Below, in pieces: positions 11,851-22,940 of a stretch of DNA of 64,000 nt. Made by a program: the position numbers and the translations under genes. The stretch's first letter is position 1. Every line of letters starts with the position of its first letter. Source of the DNA: Glossina fuscipes (lineage: Eukaryota > Arthropoda > Insecta > Diptera > Glossinidae); the NCBI RefSeq assembly GCF_014805625.2, contig NW_023998459.1, forward strand, positions 1,700,827 to 1,764,826, written 5' to 3'. Below the pieces are notes generated by a model, which did not search any database, was not told the origin of the DNA, and worked only from the letters and a program-made list of their open reading frames with translations.

Positions 11851-11879
11851 AGTGCATTTTATTTTTTTAATTTTTTTTT

Positions 11880-13800
11880 TTTTATTTAAAAGTGTGGGTA
11901 TGTTGCTATGGTTGTCGTTATTTTCTACAATTTTCTTAGTGGAGGGTTAACCAATACTGCTTATTTCTTTAATGTCGCCCCCAGCTATGCTATTCTAAAC
12001 TAGTCTTCGAAAAGAAGGAGTAAGTCTGTGCTATGGCTTGATATTTTAAAATATTCCCGCAAATGCACAGAGTTGTTTTATTGCGGCAATAGTTGGCATT
12101 GTCCTTCTGTGATTTGCTGATTTTCTTTTGTTTAATTACTTGGGCGCCACTGAACTCTATTAAACACGAAAGCGGGTAAACTCACAGAGAAGAAAAAAAA
12201 AAGAAGAAAACTGCCATTTCACACTTTAGTTTTATTCTATCTAATTAAAAACGATCAAATGCATTGTCGCACTTTTTAAAATCGTTTGCTTTCCTTTCAA
12301 CTCAAATAATTTCATTTGGGGTAATCTTCTAATAACAATCGCCTAAGATTAAAATCGGAGCTGTCAAGAATGCGTCCGCGCGCTACGAACTCATAACGGT
12401 CCGGTCGCCATTCTGTGTGAGTACGTAGGTGAGCACAAAAAAGGGGTTTATTGTGTAATGACCAAATGTGGAGAGTGACCTCTTATGTCAATAATCTTAG
12501 CATGTGCGATCAGTATGCAGCATGAAGAATAAGCGTCAGAGCATACGCAAATTCGAATGTTAGATAATATATAGGATGTAAATAACAAGGATTGAACGTG
12601 CCCATAAAGAAGTTCAAAAATATATATAAATACAGTTATAAGTATGTGTGCAAGTGCAAACAAATATTATAAACATTTATAAGATATATAGAAGCATACG
12701 CATATGTGTAGGCGTAAGCCTAGCACATATATGTATAAGCGTAAGGAAGCAGTATCTTTCTTACAAACCAATGCTATAACCCATATCATAGCCAAGGCTA
12801 CCAAAAAAAAAAAAAAAAAAATTTGACGAAAATACACGTAAAGCATTTGAATGCATTAAAGAATACAATACATACGCGCAAGCAAAATATAGTAGTTGAT
12901 ACCTTATATTAATACAAAAATTGTGGAGGGAAAACCTTAAACCTTAAATTAATTAGAATTCCTATTTCAAATTTCAAAATCGTCTTTGAAGTATGTGGGG
13001 AGTGTCCAAGACCATATGTATCCTTTAACGCGAGTAATAATTCGAAAGACTGCGTGATATTTCTCACTCTGCAACCAAATATGTACGAATTATTAAAAGC
13101 TAGCTGTTTTTGGCTAGATATGAATAAACAACTTAACACTTGCGCCAGCAACGACATCAATGCAAAGCATATACACACAAAACCACCAGCAATAAAAATT
13201 AATGTAAAGTCAGATGTAGTCAGATCCATAAAAATGTAGTCGACAAATTGGCGACGTCTACAAATCACAAGTACATTCCTACAATGATTCATTGCTTCCA
13301 TCGCTGGTCTGAAGCATAAGCTTTTAGGGATATATACACACCAACCATTATTGACCAGTTGTATATCCAAAAGTGTGAAGAACTACATACATAAGGGTAT
13401 GCAATATTAAGAACATTATTTTTATGTAGCATCATGTGTGAATAATATACTGCTACAAGTAATCTTTAATTTCATTTAAAAAAAAAAGTGAAAACGAAAA
13501 GAGTATTTGCAAAAACAAACAACCGATCACATTGTATTGATCAACAATTGCAACTTATGTAATTTCGTCGGTTTGTGGAATATTCTTCACATTGCATACG
13601 TTTATGTAAAAGAAGCGCATGCATGTATTTGTTAGTCTAAGCATAAATTTATTGTTTGAAAATATTCTTCTTGTTGTTTTTAATTGTTCTATAAATACGC
13701 AGCAAAATTTTGGCAATTTGGTCAGTCGACGAAAATCAATGTATTTGACTTATTCAGTCAGCTTGGCGTTACCATCAAGTTCCAAGTGCTCAACATTAGA
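11880..13800. other. No recognisable gene
   Basis: AT-rich, with a poly(T) stretch near 11870 and a poly(A) run at 12800-12821. A 153-codon minus frame at 13370-12909 has no recognisable family motif and random-looking composition; I do not call it a gene. Confidence 0.35.
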
Positions 13801-13869
13801 TCACATTTTAACAGATTGCTTCAATGTTCTTTATAATTTATATCATGTGTTTCAGTGTGCTCTCACAAA

Positions 13870-14039
13870 ATGCCAGTGACCAAGATGAACGATTTACCTC
13901 AACAGCTTTCACTGAGCTTGTAAGATTTTCAGGCAGTCAAAAGATCATTACCTCACCTTACCATCCACAGTCGAATGGCATCATTGAACGATTCCATAGG
14001 CAACTTAAAGCAGCAATTTCAGGTAGGGCATCGTCGTAG
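13870..14039 (+). pseudogene. Ty3/gypsy integrase core fragment
   Basis: The frame reads QDERFTSTAFTELVRFSGSQ, then TSPYHPQSNGIIERFHRQLK. This is the C-terminal half of the retroviral-type integrase core of Ty3/gypsy elements: D..QFTS, the PYHPQ(S/A)NG loop and the catalytic Glu of the ERFHR helix. The last catalytic Asp/Glu pair is partly kept (DER in place of DQGRQ). Only about 55 residues remain and nothing upstream or downstream of it is readable, so it is a scrap. Confidence 0.8.
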
Positions 14040-14187
14040 AAATGAGGAAATGAACATTCTATCGTTGTTAGGTTTGAGAGCGGTATGCTCTGGCTGAAGA
14101 AATCAGTACGTCAAGTTACACAATGAACCAATGACATTTTATAAGCAAAACAAGAGATCATTTTAGAAATATCCAGTCGGATATCGA

Positions 14188-14240
14188 ATATTATTATTAT
14201 AGTTATTATTATTATAATTATTATTATTATAATTATTTTT
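14188..14240. repeat. ATT/TAT microsatellite
   Basis: Near-perfect ATT-type trinucleotide run (TATTATTATTATAG, then TATTATTATTATAATTATTA) between the gypsy scrap and LINE-B copy 1. Confidence 0.85.
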
Positions 14241-14249
14241 AGTATTAAA

Positions 14250-15152
14250 CCATAGGTTATTGATTTTAAGCTCCAGCCAATAGGCTTCCCCTGGCATTTA
14301 GTGAAGTGGGTCTGATCATACCTCCTTAGTAGACCTTGTAGACCTTGTTGTTCAACTCATTTTAACGGTGTGAAGTTCAGGTGACCTTGGACCAATTCTA
14401 TTTGCTATTATATATATAAATGAAATATGTATATAAATGAAATATATATATAAATGATCTCCTATATATAAATGATCTCCTATATGCAATTAAATCCTCA
14501 AAAATGTTAATGCGAAGACATCAAGCTATTTATGAATGTTCATAGCGAGCTACGTACTAGAACCCTTTAAGTTGACTTAACAAATTAAGTTACTTGGTGC
14601 TCACTAAACGTCTTAACATTAAACTTGGAAAAACTTAAGGAAATGTTGTTTTCAAGATTTTTTGATAGAAAAGCATATGTTAACATTAATATTTTACCCA
14701 CTATCAGTAAAGCAAGATCTACATTGCGATTTATTAAACGCTGGGCTCTTGAATTTAGAGGGCCATATACTGGAAAGAGTATATTGGAATATATAGCGCA
14801 AATATGGTCCCCGTCCTATCGTTATCGTGCGGAAGCGATCGAATCGGTGCAAAAACAGTTCCTCCTCTTTGCATTAAGGACCTCCCTTGGGTCCCTTGTA
14901 ACGTTAACAAACGATTGCCACTCATAGCATTACCTTCCCTGGAGGAAAGTCGGTTCATACCTAGTAAAATTATTGGTGTAGTTTATTAAAGGAGTTATTG
15001 ATTCAAATGCCTTTTGGTTGAAATATACATAAGTGCGCAAGTTCGACACTTTAGTAGCTGTCAGTTTATTAAGCTTTACCAGTAGACAATGAATTATTCA
15101 CCGCACTTAAGGTTCTTAGCACAAATTTAAATAAGGTTCACAACCTAACTGA
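14250..15152 (+). pseudogene. LINE-B copy 1, reverse transcriptase C-terminal part
   Basis: This relic of a non-LTR reverse transcriptase reads in broken frames: FKLQPIGFPWHLVKW, then LGPILFAIIYIND, then the catalytic box eroded to CEDIKLFMNV (14510-14535). The open frame 14625-14927 gives the thumb tract ILEYIAQIWSPSYRYRAEAI and ESVQKQFLLFALR, ending in LPSLEESRFI. The words match relatives at 17780-18860 and 60290-61935, so one LINE family is present three times. A 'TATATATAAATGATCTCC' piece is locally amplified (14405-14480). A mariner has inserted at its 3' side (15155). Clade is jockey/CR1-like by these words, not certain. Confidence 0.75.
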
Positions 15153-15154
15153 TA

Positions 15155-15186
15155 TTAGTTTGGGGAAAAAGAAATCCATTATTTTT
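15155..15186 (+). repeat. Left terminal inverted repeat of mariner
   Basis: TTAGTTTGGGGAAAAAGAAA followed by TCCATTATTTTT; pairs with 16127-16158. The transposase would bind here. Confidence 0.95.
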
Positions 15187-15339
15187 TCGGTAGATGGCTG
15201 CACTAACAGATTTCTCGTAAAGTATCGATCAAACAATTTCATATTTATGCTCGTTGAAAAGGTGATATTTCGCAGTAAAAAAAATTCTTTTGTTGTTTTT
15301 TGTTTGGTGCATTCAGTTGTGAGTTGCAGCGTGTTAAAA

Positions 15340-16075
15340 ATGGAAGTGAACAAAGAGAAAATTCGATACATTTTACAGTTTTTCTTTGACAAAGGCGAAA
15401 ATGCAAGCCCGGCGGCTAAAATTGTGAATGGTGTTTATGGTTCCGATACTGTAACAGCCAATTATGTGCAATTTTGGTTTAGTAGATTCCGTTCAGGAAT
15501 TTTTGATGCACCTCGCACAGGTAGTCCGGTCGTCGAAAATGTCGATAAAATCGGAGAAGTGATCGAAGTTGACCGGCATGTTAGCAGTCGTAACATCGCC
15601 CAGGAGCTAAAAATCGACCATAAAACAGTTTTAAACCATTTACACAAAGCTGGATTCAAAAAGAAGCTCGATGTTTGGGTGCCACACCAATTAACAGAAA
15701 AAAACATGATGGATCGAATTTCCATCTGCGAAGCCTTGGCCAAACGGAATGAGATAGACCCATTTCCGGATGGTGACTGGAGATGAGAAATGGATCACAT
15801 ACGATAACCCTGTGCGAAAACGATCGTGGTCAAAGAGCGGTGAAGCACCTCAAACGGCCAGGAAGGTTTTACTATGCATTTGGTGGGACTGGAAGGGGAT
15901 TATTTATTATGAGTTGCAAAATTTCTTTAATGATAAAAAATTGGAATCTAGGGAGGATTGTGAAAATCGACTACTAGAGTTTTTTGCAAATAGAGACCAG
16001 GACTTCTATGAGAGAGCCATTTTGAAGTTGCCTTTAAAATGTCAACAAATCATACAACAAAACGGTGCATATTAG
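15340..16075 (+). pseudogene. Mariner transposase, frameshifted and deleted
   Basis: The start MEVNKEKIRYILQFFFDKGE (ATG at 15340) is the standard start of mellifera-group mariners; the upstream 60 codons of the same frame are leader without homology. Two helix-turn-helix DNA-binding motifs follow (ENASPAAKIVNGVYG; SSRNIAQELKIDHKTVLNHL), then the linker WVPHQLTEKNMMDRI. After EIDPF an approximately 8-base loss shifts the frame, and MVTGDEKWITYDN (first catalytic Asp) continues in the next frame from 15770. Between GIIYYEL and QNFFNDKK about 97 residues are missing, including the second and third catalytic Asp. The end ...QQIIQQNGAY is the normal C-terminus. It is inactive but could be mobilised by a full relative. 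Confidence 0.92.
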
Positions 16076-16126
16076 ACTTAAATCGGACAATCCGAAGCAT
16101 GTTAAATAAAGTCCTGAAGTTCATAC

Positions 16127-16158
16127 AAAAATAATGGATTTCTTTTTCCCCAAACTAA
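16127..16158 (-). repeat. Right terminal inverted repeat of mariner
   Basis: Reverse complement of the left end; reads AATAATGGATTTCTTTTTCC and CCAAACTAA on plus, then the duplicated TA. Confidence 0.95.
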
Positions 16159-16159
16159 T

Positions 16160-17770
16160 ATATCTGATTCAATGCTAATTATAAAATCAATCTTTCTAAA
16201 GGCATTGACAATGATGATAACAATAAATAAAAACGGGTTAGAGTGCGTTCAAAACTCGGTACAAAGAGTCAGAATGATGCTCAAGTATTGTTTAATGTTT
16301 AATAAATGTAGTTATAATTACTTTTGGCAAAGTATGTGGAATTGTTTACAAATAGAAATTACAAATCGAAGAATGGTTAAGTAAATAAAACAAATAAATA
16401 ATTTCGTTTAACGCCGTGGTACTATTGCTGAAGAGGGAAACGGACGATTACCTTCTTCGCTAGATCACACAACATTTCGAGAAATTTAGTTAAAACAGGT
16501 ATATTTCCCCTCTTATTAATTTAGAAAAAAATCAAGCTAATTGCATATTACTTTTTATACTTTTCTAAATTTTTCCATACCTTCATGTGCGCAAACTTTG
16601 CACTTTGAATTTTACGTTGGCAGACTTTGAATTTTGGGCCGTTTTATCTTCTTAGTTTTATTTATGATTTATTTATTTATTTGGTGTATAAACATATTTA
16701 TTTCTATTATGCAATGTATTAACAAATAAGTAATAATAAATATGCTGACAAATGAAAACTTAAACTGACAGCCACTAAGGTACATTGTTATATATGCTAT
16801 CTTTAAAGCATGGCTCGGTGCAATAGTTTGGAATACGTATTTAAAGGGTGCTTTTGAATTCGAAACTCTTGCAGATATTTGCGTGCAATTATATATATGC
16901 ATTTATAGATACATATATGTATACGTTCTTATATTGTAAGAGGATTGAAAGCATCCCGCAGTTTCATAGTCGTTCTGTATCACGGGGTTCGATCCTCTTG
17001 TATCAAATTCTATAAAATGATGTGTTCCTTTCTGATTTGTATTTCATTTCTTGCTTGCCCATCAGTGCTTGGTTTGGGAAGCTTCTGCGTGTTAACTTAG
17101 GTGGTTTCGGGCATCGTTTGCATTGTCTGTTTGATTGTGCGTGCCGGAGTACCAACCTGTGTTTCAGATATGGAGGGCTTGGACACACCTTGCCTTGCTA
17201 AGACGGGGTGCCAGACGGTGACAGCCACATTCAGCCAGGATATGCTGGGATCTAAACATCTGCAGTCCTCACGGTATGAGACGGACGCAGCCTTTTATCG
17301 CCCCTTTTTCCAAACGAAAAGAAGCTTTTCAGAGATTAGGAAAGAGTTAATGCCTCCGATTGTAAACTTTTAAGAATATAAAACCTCATTTGATGATTTT
17401 AGTTATATGGACTTCCTGGAATGGCTTCGAAGTGGAAAACGGCCTACATGGTGTGCGGACAGCACCCTTCTTCATCTTGAAATTCCCTCTTAAGATGAGT
17501 TAGTCGATCTTACGACACCAAATCCCCTTTTACCAACATCAAAGAAAACTCTACATATCAAGTTTGTGGAGAAAAATCCAGATCTTGTTATACTTATTTT
17601 GGTCATGACTTAGTCTATTTTTTCAGTGTCTACGTGGTAATTCAGGAAATAATTTGTACTGGGTATATAATACCAACAGTCAATATGATCTTCCTGTTTT
17701 AACAAAGCTAATATGTTACTGCTTAAAAATTTTTCTAACTAACGTTGAAAATGATGTTACTGGTACTATA
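16160..17770. other. No recognisable gene
   Basis: Short frames only. The 90-codon plus frame at 17101-17373 has mixed composition and no motif that I recognise. A box-B-like GGGGTTCGATCC at 16983-16994 has no matching box A at tRNA spacing. Sequence after 17400 may be the eroded 5' part of LINE-B copy 2. Confidence 0.35.
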
Positions 17771-17779
17771 AGAACAAGA

Positions 17780-18860
17780 ACAAGAAAATTTTCACACGAT
17801 ATTTGAAAAAGGCGGCATACGATTATGGCAAATGTTCTGCGGCTAGGGGCACATTTAACTGTATGAATCGCCAACGTTTCTGCAGCTGTACGCAAAAGCA
17901 AAATTACCATTTCGTACTAATCCCAAATGCTTCTTGAAGTTTGTTGACGCTAAGTCTAGTCGGTTCTTTCAGTGATGTCATATAATAGCACTAGTTTCTC
18001 TAATAAACGTGAAATTGCAAACCTCTTTGGGGATTTTTTTATCGTAACTGCGCTACTGACAGCCCTGTGTCTACTAGTTACTATCAGTATGTTATAGATG
18101 ATCCTATTGCGGTTCCGAAAGTTGTAATTTGTCAGCAGGATGTACTTCAAAGATTGAAGTCATTAAAGCATAGTTGTGTTTCGGCACCACGTATATCTCT
18201 GTCGAGTGCGGAGGAGCTATGTAGTGTGAATGCTAACAATTTTTATCTTTCTCTGCGAACGAGTGTCTCTCCATTATGTTGGAAAAGTTATTAGTTGATT
18301 CCACAGCATAAAAGTGGAAATAAACAGCTAATTGTGAACTAAGGTGGTATCGCGAAGGTGAGAACACTACCTAAACTTTTGGAAAATATTGTTACTAAGC
18401 AATGAGTAATTACGATCCAGAGGATTTGATGATTATTAGTTTACAAAAACCTTAAAAATAACTTTGCAGAGCCCAATCCTGGAATATGTTTCTGTTGTGT
18501 TGCCTCCTTTCTGCAGTATTAATGTTGTTGCAATAGAATCAGTTCAGAAAATGTTTCTGTTGTGTGCGTTGAGGAGTTTGCAGCGGAATCCGATAGGCTC
18601 TTTGCCACGGTACGAAAATAGATTGCTACTATTAGCCCTTTCTTCACTTGAGAAGCGAAGGTTTATATTGAGTGTATCCTTCTTAAGCTAACACATAAAT
18701 GTATTGATTTTTCAGGCTTATTAGGAACGATAAACTTTAATCTCCATAATCGATCTCCAAGATATTTCACATATATGAAGCCTAACCAATACGTATATAC
18801 TTACGAGCCTTTTGACTCATTTAGGGTCCTTCGCAAAAATTTGAATTTACTACAATTTAA
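17780..18860 (+). pseudogene. LINE-B copy 2, reverse transcriptase
   Basis: The order is that of a LINE ORF2: the pre-RT tract YLKKAAYDYGKCSAARGTF (17800-17850), then VPKVVICQQDVLQRLKSLKH (from 18115), then LRTSVSPLCWKSY*LIPQHK with GIAKVRTLPKLLENIVTKQ (18255-18403). The thumb end ILEYVSVVLPPF, ESVQKMFLLCALR and LLLLALSSLEKRRF follows (18475-18690). RT motifs A to C, with the catalytic Asp residues, are missing between 18403 and 18470. Stops and frameshifts are frequent. It belongs to the same family as 14250-15152 and 60290-61935. Confidence 0.75.
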
Positions 18861-18869
18861 ACTCTACAT

Positions 18870-21470
18870 CGAATGGATTAAAGAACATCAAAGTAGGTTC
18901 CTTTGATACACGCAATCAGCCAATCGTATTTGGATGCAATTAATTAACAAGTTTAGAGTACTTTTTGTGTTTGAAACTGAACCAGCTACGTCTAGTATCG
19001 ATTGCCAAGTTTATACTGGGAAGCTCAGCCCAGAAGCTCACAAGATTTTTACTTAGTATAAGTTTTTATAAGACTTTGTTTAAGACATTGTTTAAATTAT
19101 ATTCTTATGTGGTTATGTTGGCTGTTTATATTCCTTGTACACTCTACATCACCTTCATCTACTTCCTTAAACTAAATAGTATATTGCATACCTTTTTATG
19201 TACTACGCAGATAATATAAGTTTTGCTTCGAAAATTCTGTATTTCCTTTTAAATGACCATTGGTTGAAATGTTTGTAACCAAGTTGAAATAACTATAAAT
19301 ACATAAAAAAATAGCAATGCTCCAAACTTTCGGTTGTTAGCCTAAAAGCAGATATCAGCTAATTTATTAGGTATTTACTTATAGGAGAAGTTATCAATTT
19401 GAATTGGTTGTCAGAGAGTAAGTCATTATTACCATGATCGTCGGTAACAGTAGATAGTATTTGGGGTAGGTTAAGAATACGTGTAACGTGGAGGTGATCA
19501 AAAAAAAGCAGGGAGGCAGAGGGAGACAAAAACAGGCCACAGACTGTGCGATGTACGCATGACTGGCAACTGTTATATCTATGCCAGCCGGCTGGTACAC
19601 CGACCGTAATTAAAACATGGTTTACGACATTGGAAATTGGAAACACTGACCATCTGACTACGTGTAACCATGAGACCGCTCACAAGCTATTCGTCCGAAT
19701 CTGAGATCGAAGCAACCTGTATACATTAGTTTTTCTACGCTAAAAGTACTCAGTCACACCTCCTAATTAGCGTAGTACTACCAGCACGTTTGTACGTGAG
19801 CATCGAAAAATTATCTTGTACTATTTGGTGGGGTGCTCATCATATTGAATCTCAACGAATGCACAAAACTCTACAGCTCATCTGAAGAAGTAGAAGTTGT
19901 AGAAAAAGGTTTTTTTAAAGAAAATGCTATCATTTCGGTCCAAATGGTCAGATATACTATTTACCTCTGCCAAAGATTTACAAAATAACGATTCCGGGGC
20001 GCCAAAAAATGTTCATAACCGTACTCAACTTCTTTGGATCTACAAGTTCTTCGCGCCTAAGGAACAAGATTTTTTGCATACCAACGCTATGAAAAGGCGA
20101 ATTCATAAAGTGTTTTCATGACTTAGTCGCATTGAAAACTTCAATTTCATTTGAAAAACCAGAAGAAGGAGAAAAAACTCGCATGAGAGATTGTTTCATA
20201 TAACACAAACAAATAGGCTAAATTTATTGACACACCTATAATAAATATTTTCTTTAAAAATTATGAAGAGAATTGAACCAAATTTTCAAGTTTGTACCAA
20301 AAAAACTGAAATAAAAATCTTCAACGAATGGCATGACATTATAAATGAAAAATAAACAGTGTTGAAAGGTACGACGAAAGGTCCAAGGCTTCATGTTTCT
20401 TGTGCTTTAATTAAAGAGAATGTCTGTTTTTTTAACAAAAATAAAATCCAAAAATCATAGCCGAACTGATCGAAAAACGCAACCTTATTCACAGAAGATT
20501 TGAAAACATATGAATCGCCATCAGCAATATAGCTCGTAATATAGCACGCTGCAATTTTTATATTATCAGTATACTTTGTAATTTACCCCGAATAAATGTA
20601 ACATGTGGCTGTATCATTGAGAGGTGTTATAGATACAACCCTGTAATAACTGAATTTGCTAATTTCACTCTTGAAGGGAGGGTTGACGTTTAGAAGCAAA
20701 AAATTTTTTAAAAAATTCAACCAACTTAAGGCAGAAAATGGCTACATTCGTAGTCAACTTTGGAATGATGACCAACTAGGGAAAAGAAATAATCAATCTA
20801 CAATTCTAACAAAACGAAAAAAAAGAAGGAAAAGGAAACATACTTTTGAATATTATTGTTAACGATAGATGTAAAATACAAAATAATTTGAAAAAAGGAA
20901 GATAGATTATTAAGTTTGTCATGGTTATTTTGCACATGCTGCACGTCCATCTGTCCATCGATTTTCCGTATATATTATTTAATATTTTACCTTTTTGTCT
21001 TGTAACGGGTCTTCTTGCGCATGGTAGAAACTCAGCCACTCCAAGGTTCGTATGCAAGAAAATTTATTTAAAATGAAATGTTCTGGACCTTTCGGGATGA
21101 TCTTAAAATATCTTTATTTTGTATGCGAGGAGTACAGCGTTGTGTAGTGGCTGGCCAGGAACCAGCGAGGTGACCCGACTTGTTCGCGCTATTACCGCTT
21201 TTTTCCCGCACACGTAGTTAGAGTTTTTCTTTCGTTTTTTTTCGATGTAGCGGAACACTACAAGAAAAAGAAACGTTGCCAGTGCCATAGATGCCTTGGC
21301 TCTCGGGGCCGACGGTTGGTCTCCGGTTGGGTATTCGTATGTAAACAAAAAAAAGATGTTCTTCGGTCCTTCAGGGATGGTGGTTAACAGCTAAACCAGC
21401 ACATTCCCTATCCGTAATGTCCAAAAAAAAACTCTTCATGAAGGTCAACTTGTTAACTGTCCGTACACAC
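18870..21470. other. No recognisable gene
   Basis: Short frames without known motifs. About 290 bp apart, two stretches share a theme (TTCGTATGCAAGAAAA...ATGTTCTGGACC near 21048 and TTCGTATGTAAACAAAA...ATGTTCTTCGGTCC near 21337), hinting at a diverged direct repeat. Confidence 0.3.
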
Positions 21471-21474
21471 TTAC

Positions 21475-21530
21475 CTTAGGCGGCTATGACACGAATTGAA
21501 AGATTCTGTGTAATGAGCTGCCCTTTTATA
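21475..21530 (-). promoter_or_regulatory. Possible minus-strand core promoter with TATA box
   Basis: On the minus strand, CGGCTATAAAAGGGCAGC (TATA at 21530-21523) is followed about 33 bases on by an Inr-like TTCAATTCG (21500-21492) and then by CCTAAGGTAAGTG, a good splice donor (21480-21468). No readable first exon product follows, and the implied exon would be only about 23 bases. It might be a fossil LTR or element promoter. Low confidence. Confidence 0.25.
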
Positions 21531-21727
21531 GCCGGAGTCTCGCTCGCTTGTCCCATTGCCAACATGTTCTATGCTTAATTAAGTTGGCTGCTTTCGCAAC
21601 CTTAATTACAACCTGCATGAAACGACTTGTACATAACTTACTACCAACTTACATCTAGCTTATTGCTATGTTTGATCCAGTGCCTACTCAACACGCACCC
21701 AGGTACCTTCACAGTGAGGGTAGCCGT

Positions 21728-22072
21728 TTAGGCACTACTTAAAAGCCTACGTTGACGCTCTTCTTGTCTTTGTTTTCGCTTAATGTTTTCGGCGAACATT
21801 CCCACCGCCTTCCATATTTTCAGATCGTGCAGCATATTTGTCACAAGATTGTCGGGGAGAGGTAACACTCCAATTTCCGTCTGCAGTCTCTGTCGTTCGT
21901 TAAAGTATTTCGGACAGACAAAGAAAACGTGTTCAGCGTCTTCGATGCACTTACAAAAACTACAGAATGGGTCCTGTTCTATTCTAAACCTATTCAAATA
22001 TGACCTAAAGCAGCCTCGGCCGCTAATTACCTGTGTCAAATAAAAATCAACCGCATCGTGTTGCCTATTCAC
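21728..22072 (-). pseudogene. ORF2 C-terminal zinc-knuckle domain of R1-clade LINE
   Basis: Open frame of 114 codons: VDFYLTQVISGRGCFRSYLN, then CSFCKCIEDAEHVFFVCPKY (C-x2-C-x7-H-x4-C), the cysteine-histidine motif found after the RT in R1 and related clades, thought to bind nucleic acid. It ends in a basic Arg/Gln-rich tail. The equivalent in the copy at 10.9-11.2 kb shares CFR.YL.RFR and EDAEHV.F.C. It is in a different frame from the RT part. Confidence 0.85.
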
Positions 22073-22940
22073 CCAGGGCCGTAAATCTGGTATGAGTCGA
22101 TGCGTCCACCTACCCTCACCCGCTCTGCTTCAGCGCTCCTGCCACTCTTCCACTAGTCGCTGTTTTGCACCTGCCTAGCCGCATCAGGCGACAGTCTGTG
22201 AAATTCGGCTCTATACAGGCCTTCTTTAGCACGCAGGTCGATTGGCATCATGGCAGCGATGACCAAGGCCGCATCCTCCGACACCGTCCGATATGCGGCG
22301 CACACCCTTTGGGCGCATTGCCTGTATGCTGCTTGTATGTCTCTCGTATATGCCGGGATAGCAAAAGCCTTTTTCCACACAGAAGAGTCGTACATTATTG
22401 TCGCAGTTACCACCTCTGCGATCAGCTTTCTACGGTCTTGGCTAGGGCCACGCATGTTTGGCAGTAACGACTTAACTACCTTCGCTGACTTTTCGCCCGT
22501 ATATTTCAGATGCCGTTTAAACGATAGTCTGCAGTCTATCATCACTCCTAGATATTTTATGGCTTCTTGAGACTGTATCTTCGTATCTCCCACCTGGATA
22601 GTCACTTTCTCCATTTTCTTCCTAGAAGAGATTAATACCGCTTCTGTTTTCTCATCCGCCAGTTCTAAATCCACTGACCGCAGCCACCTCTTGATCATGT
22701 CGGTGGTTTTATTCGCTGTAGTGGTAATACCCTGCAGAGTTTTCGCCATAATAGTTATCGCTATGTCGTCAGCAAAACCCACGAAGGATGCTCCCTCTGG
22801 GAGAGGTAGTCTCAGGATATCCTCGTACATTACGTTCCACACTGTAGGGCCTAGGGCTGATCCCTGAGGTACCCCTCCAGTGATCAGCGTATCTCTGCAC
22901 CCTTTATTTGTAACATATCTCAGTTTAGTTCGGCTATCTC
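22072..22940 (-). pseudogene. ORF2 reverse transcriptase palm/thumb of R1-clade LINE
   Basis: The best-preserved RT in the window. An open frame (22950-22153) gives NKGCRDTLITGGVPQGSALG, then the catalytic GFADDIAITI (near 22770), DLELADEKTEAVLIS and IKYLGVMID, then the thumb with IAEVVTATIMYDSSVW and AAYRTVSEDAALVIA. These are RT motifs B to E of R1-type LINEs. The first catalytic Asp (motif A) lies in the deleted part, so the enzyme cannot work. A stop and shift near 22153 separate it from the C-terminal end. Confidence 0.88.

Larger units (their letters stand above)
15155..16158 (+). mobile_element. Mellifera-type mariner element, internally deleted, with TIRs and TA duplication
   Basis: The ends are matching inverted repeats: TTAGTTTGGGGAAAAAGAAA at 15155 and its reverse complement ending at 16158, continuing as ATCCATTATTTTT for about 30 bp in all. 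TA lies on both sides (15153-15154 and 16159-16160), the mariner target duplication. Length 1004 bp against about 1.3 kb for a full element. It inserted beside or into a LINE-B relic, so it is younger than that relic. Confidence 0.95.

Noticed and set aside
12909..13370. 153-codon minus-strand frame
   Set aside because: No recognisable domain, ordinary composition for AT-rich non-coding DNA, no splice or promoter context.
16983..16994. Box-B-like GGGGTTCGATCC suggesting a tRNA gene
   Set aside because: No box A about 45 bases upstream and no acceptor-stem pairing; no cloverleaf could be drawn.
17101..17373. 90-codon plus frame with two Cys
   Set aside because: No domain; possible LINE-B leader, but no match with the other LINE-B copies.
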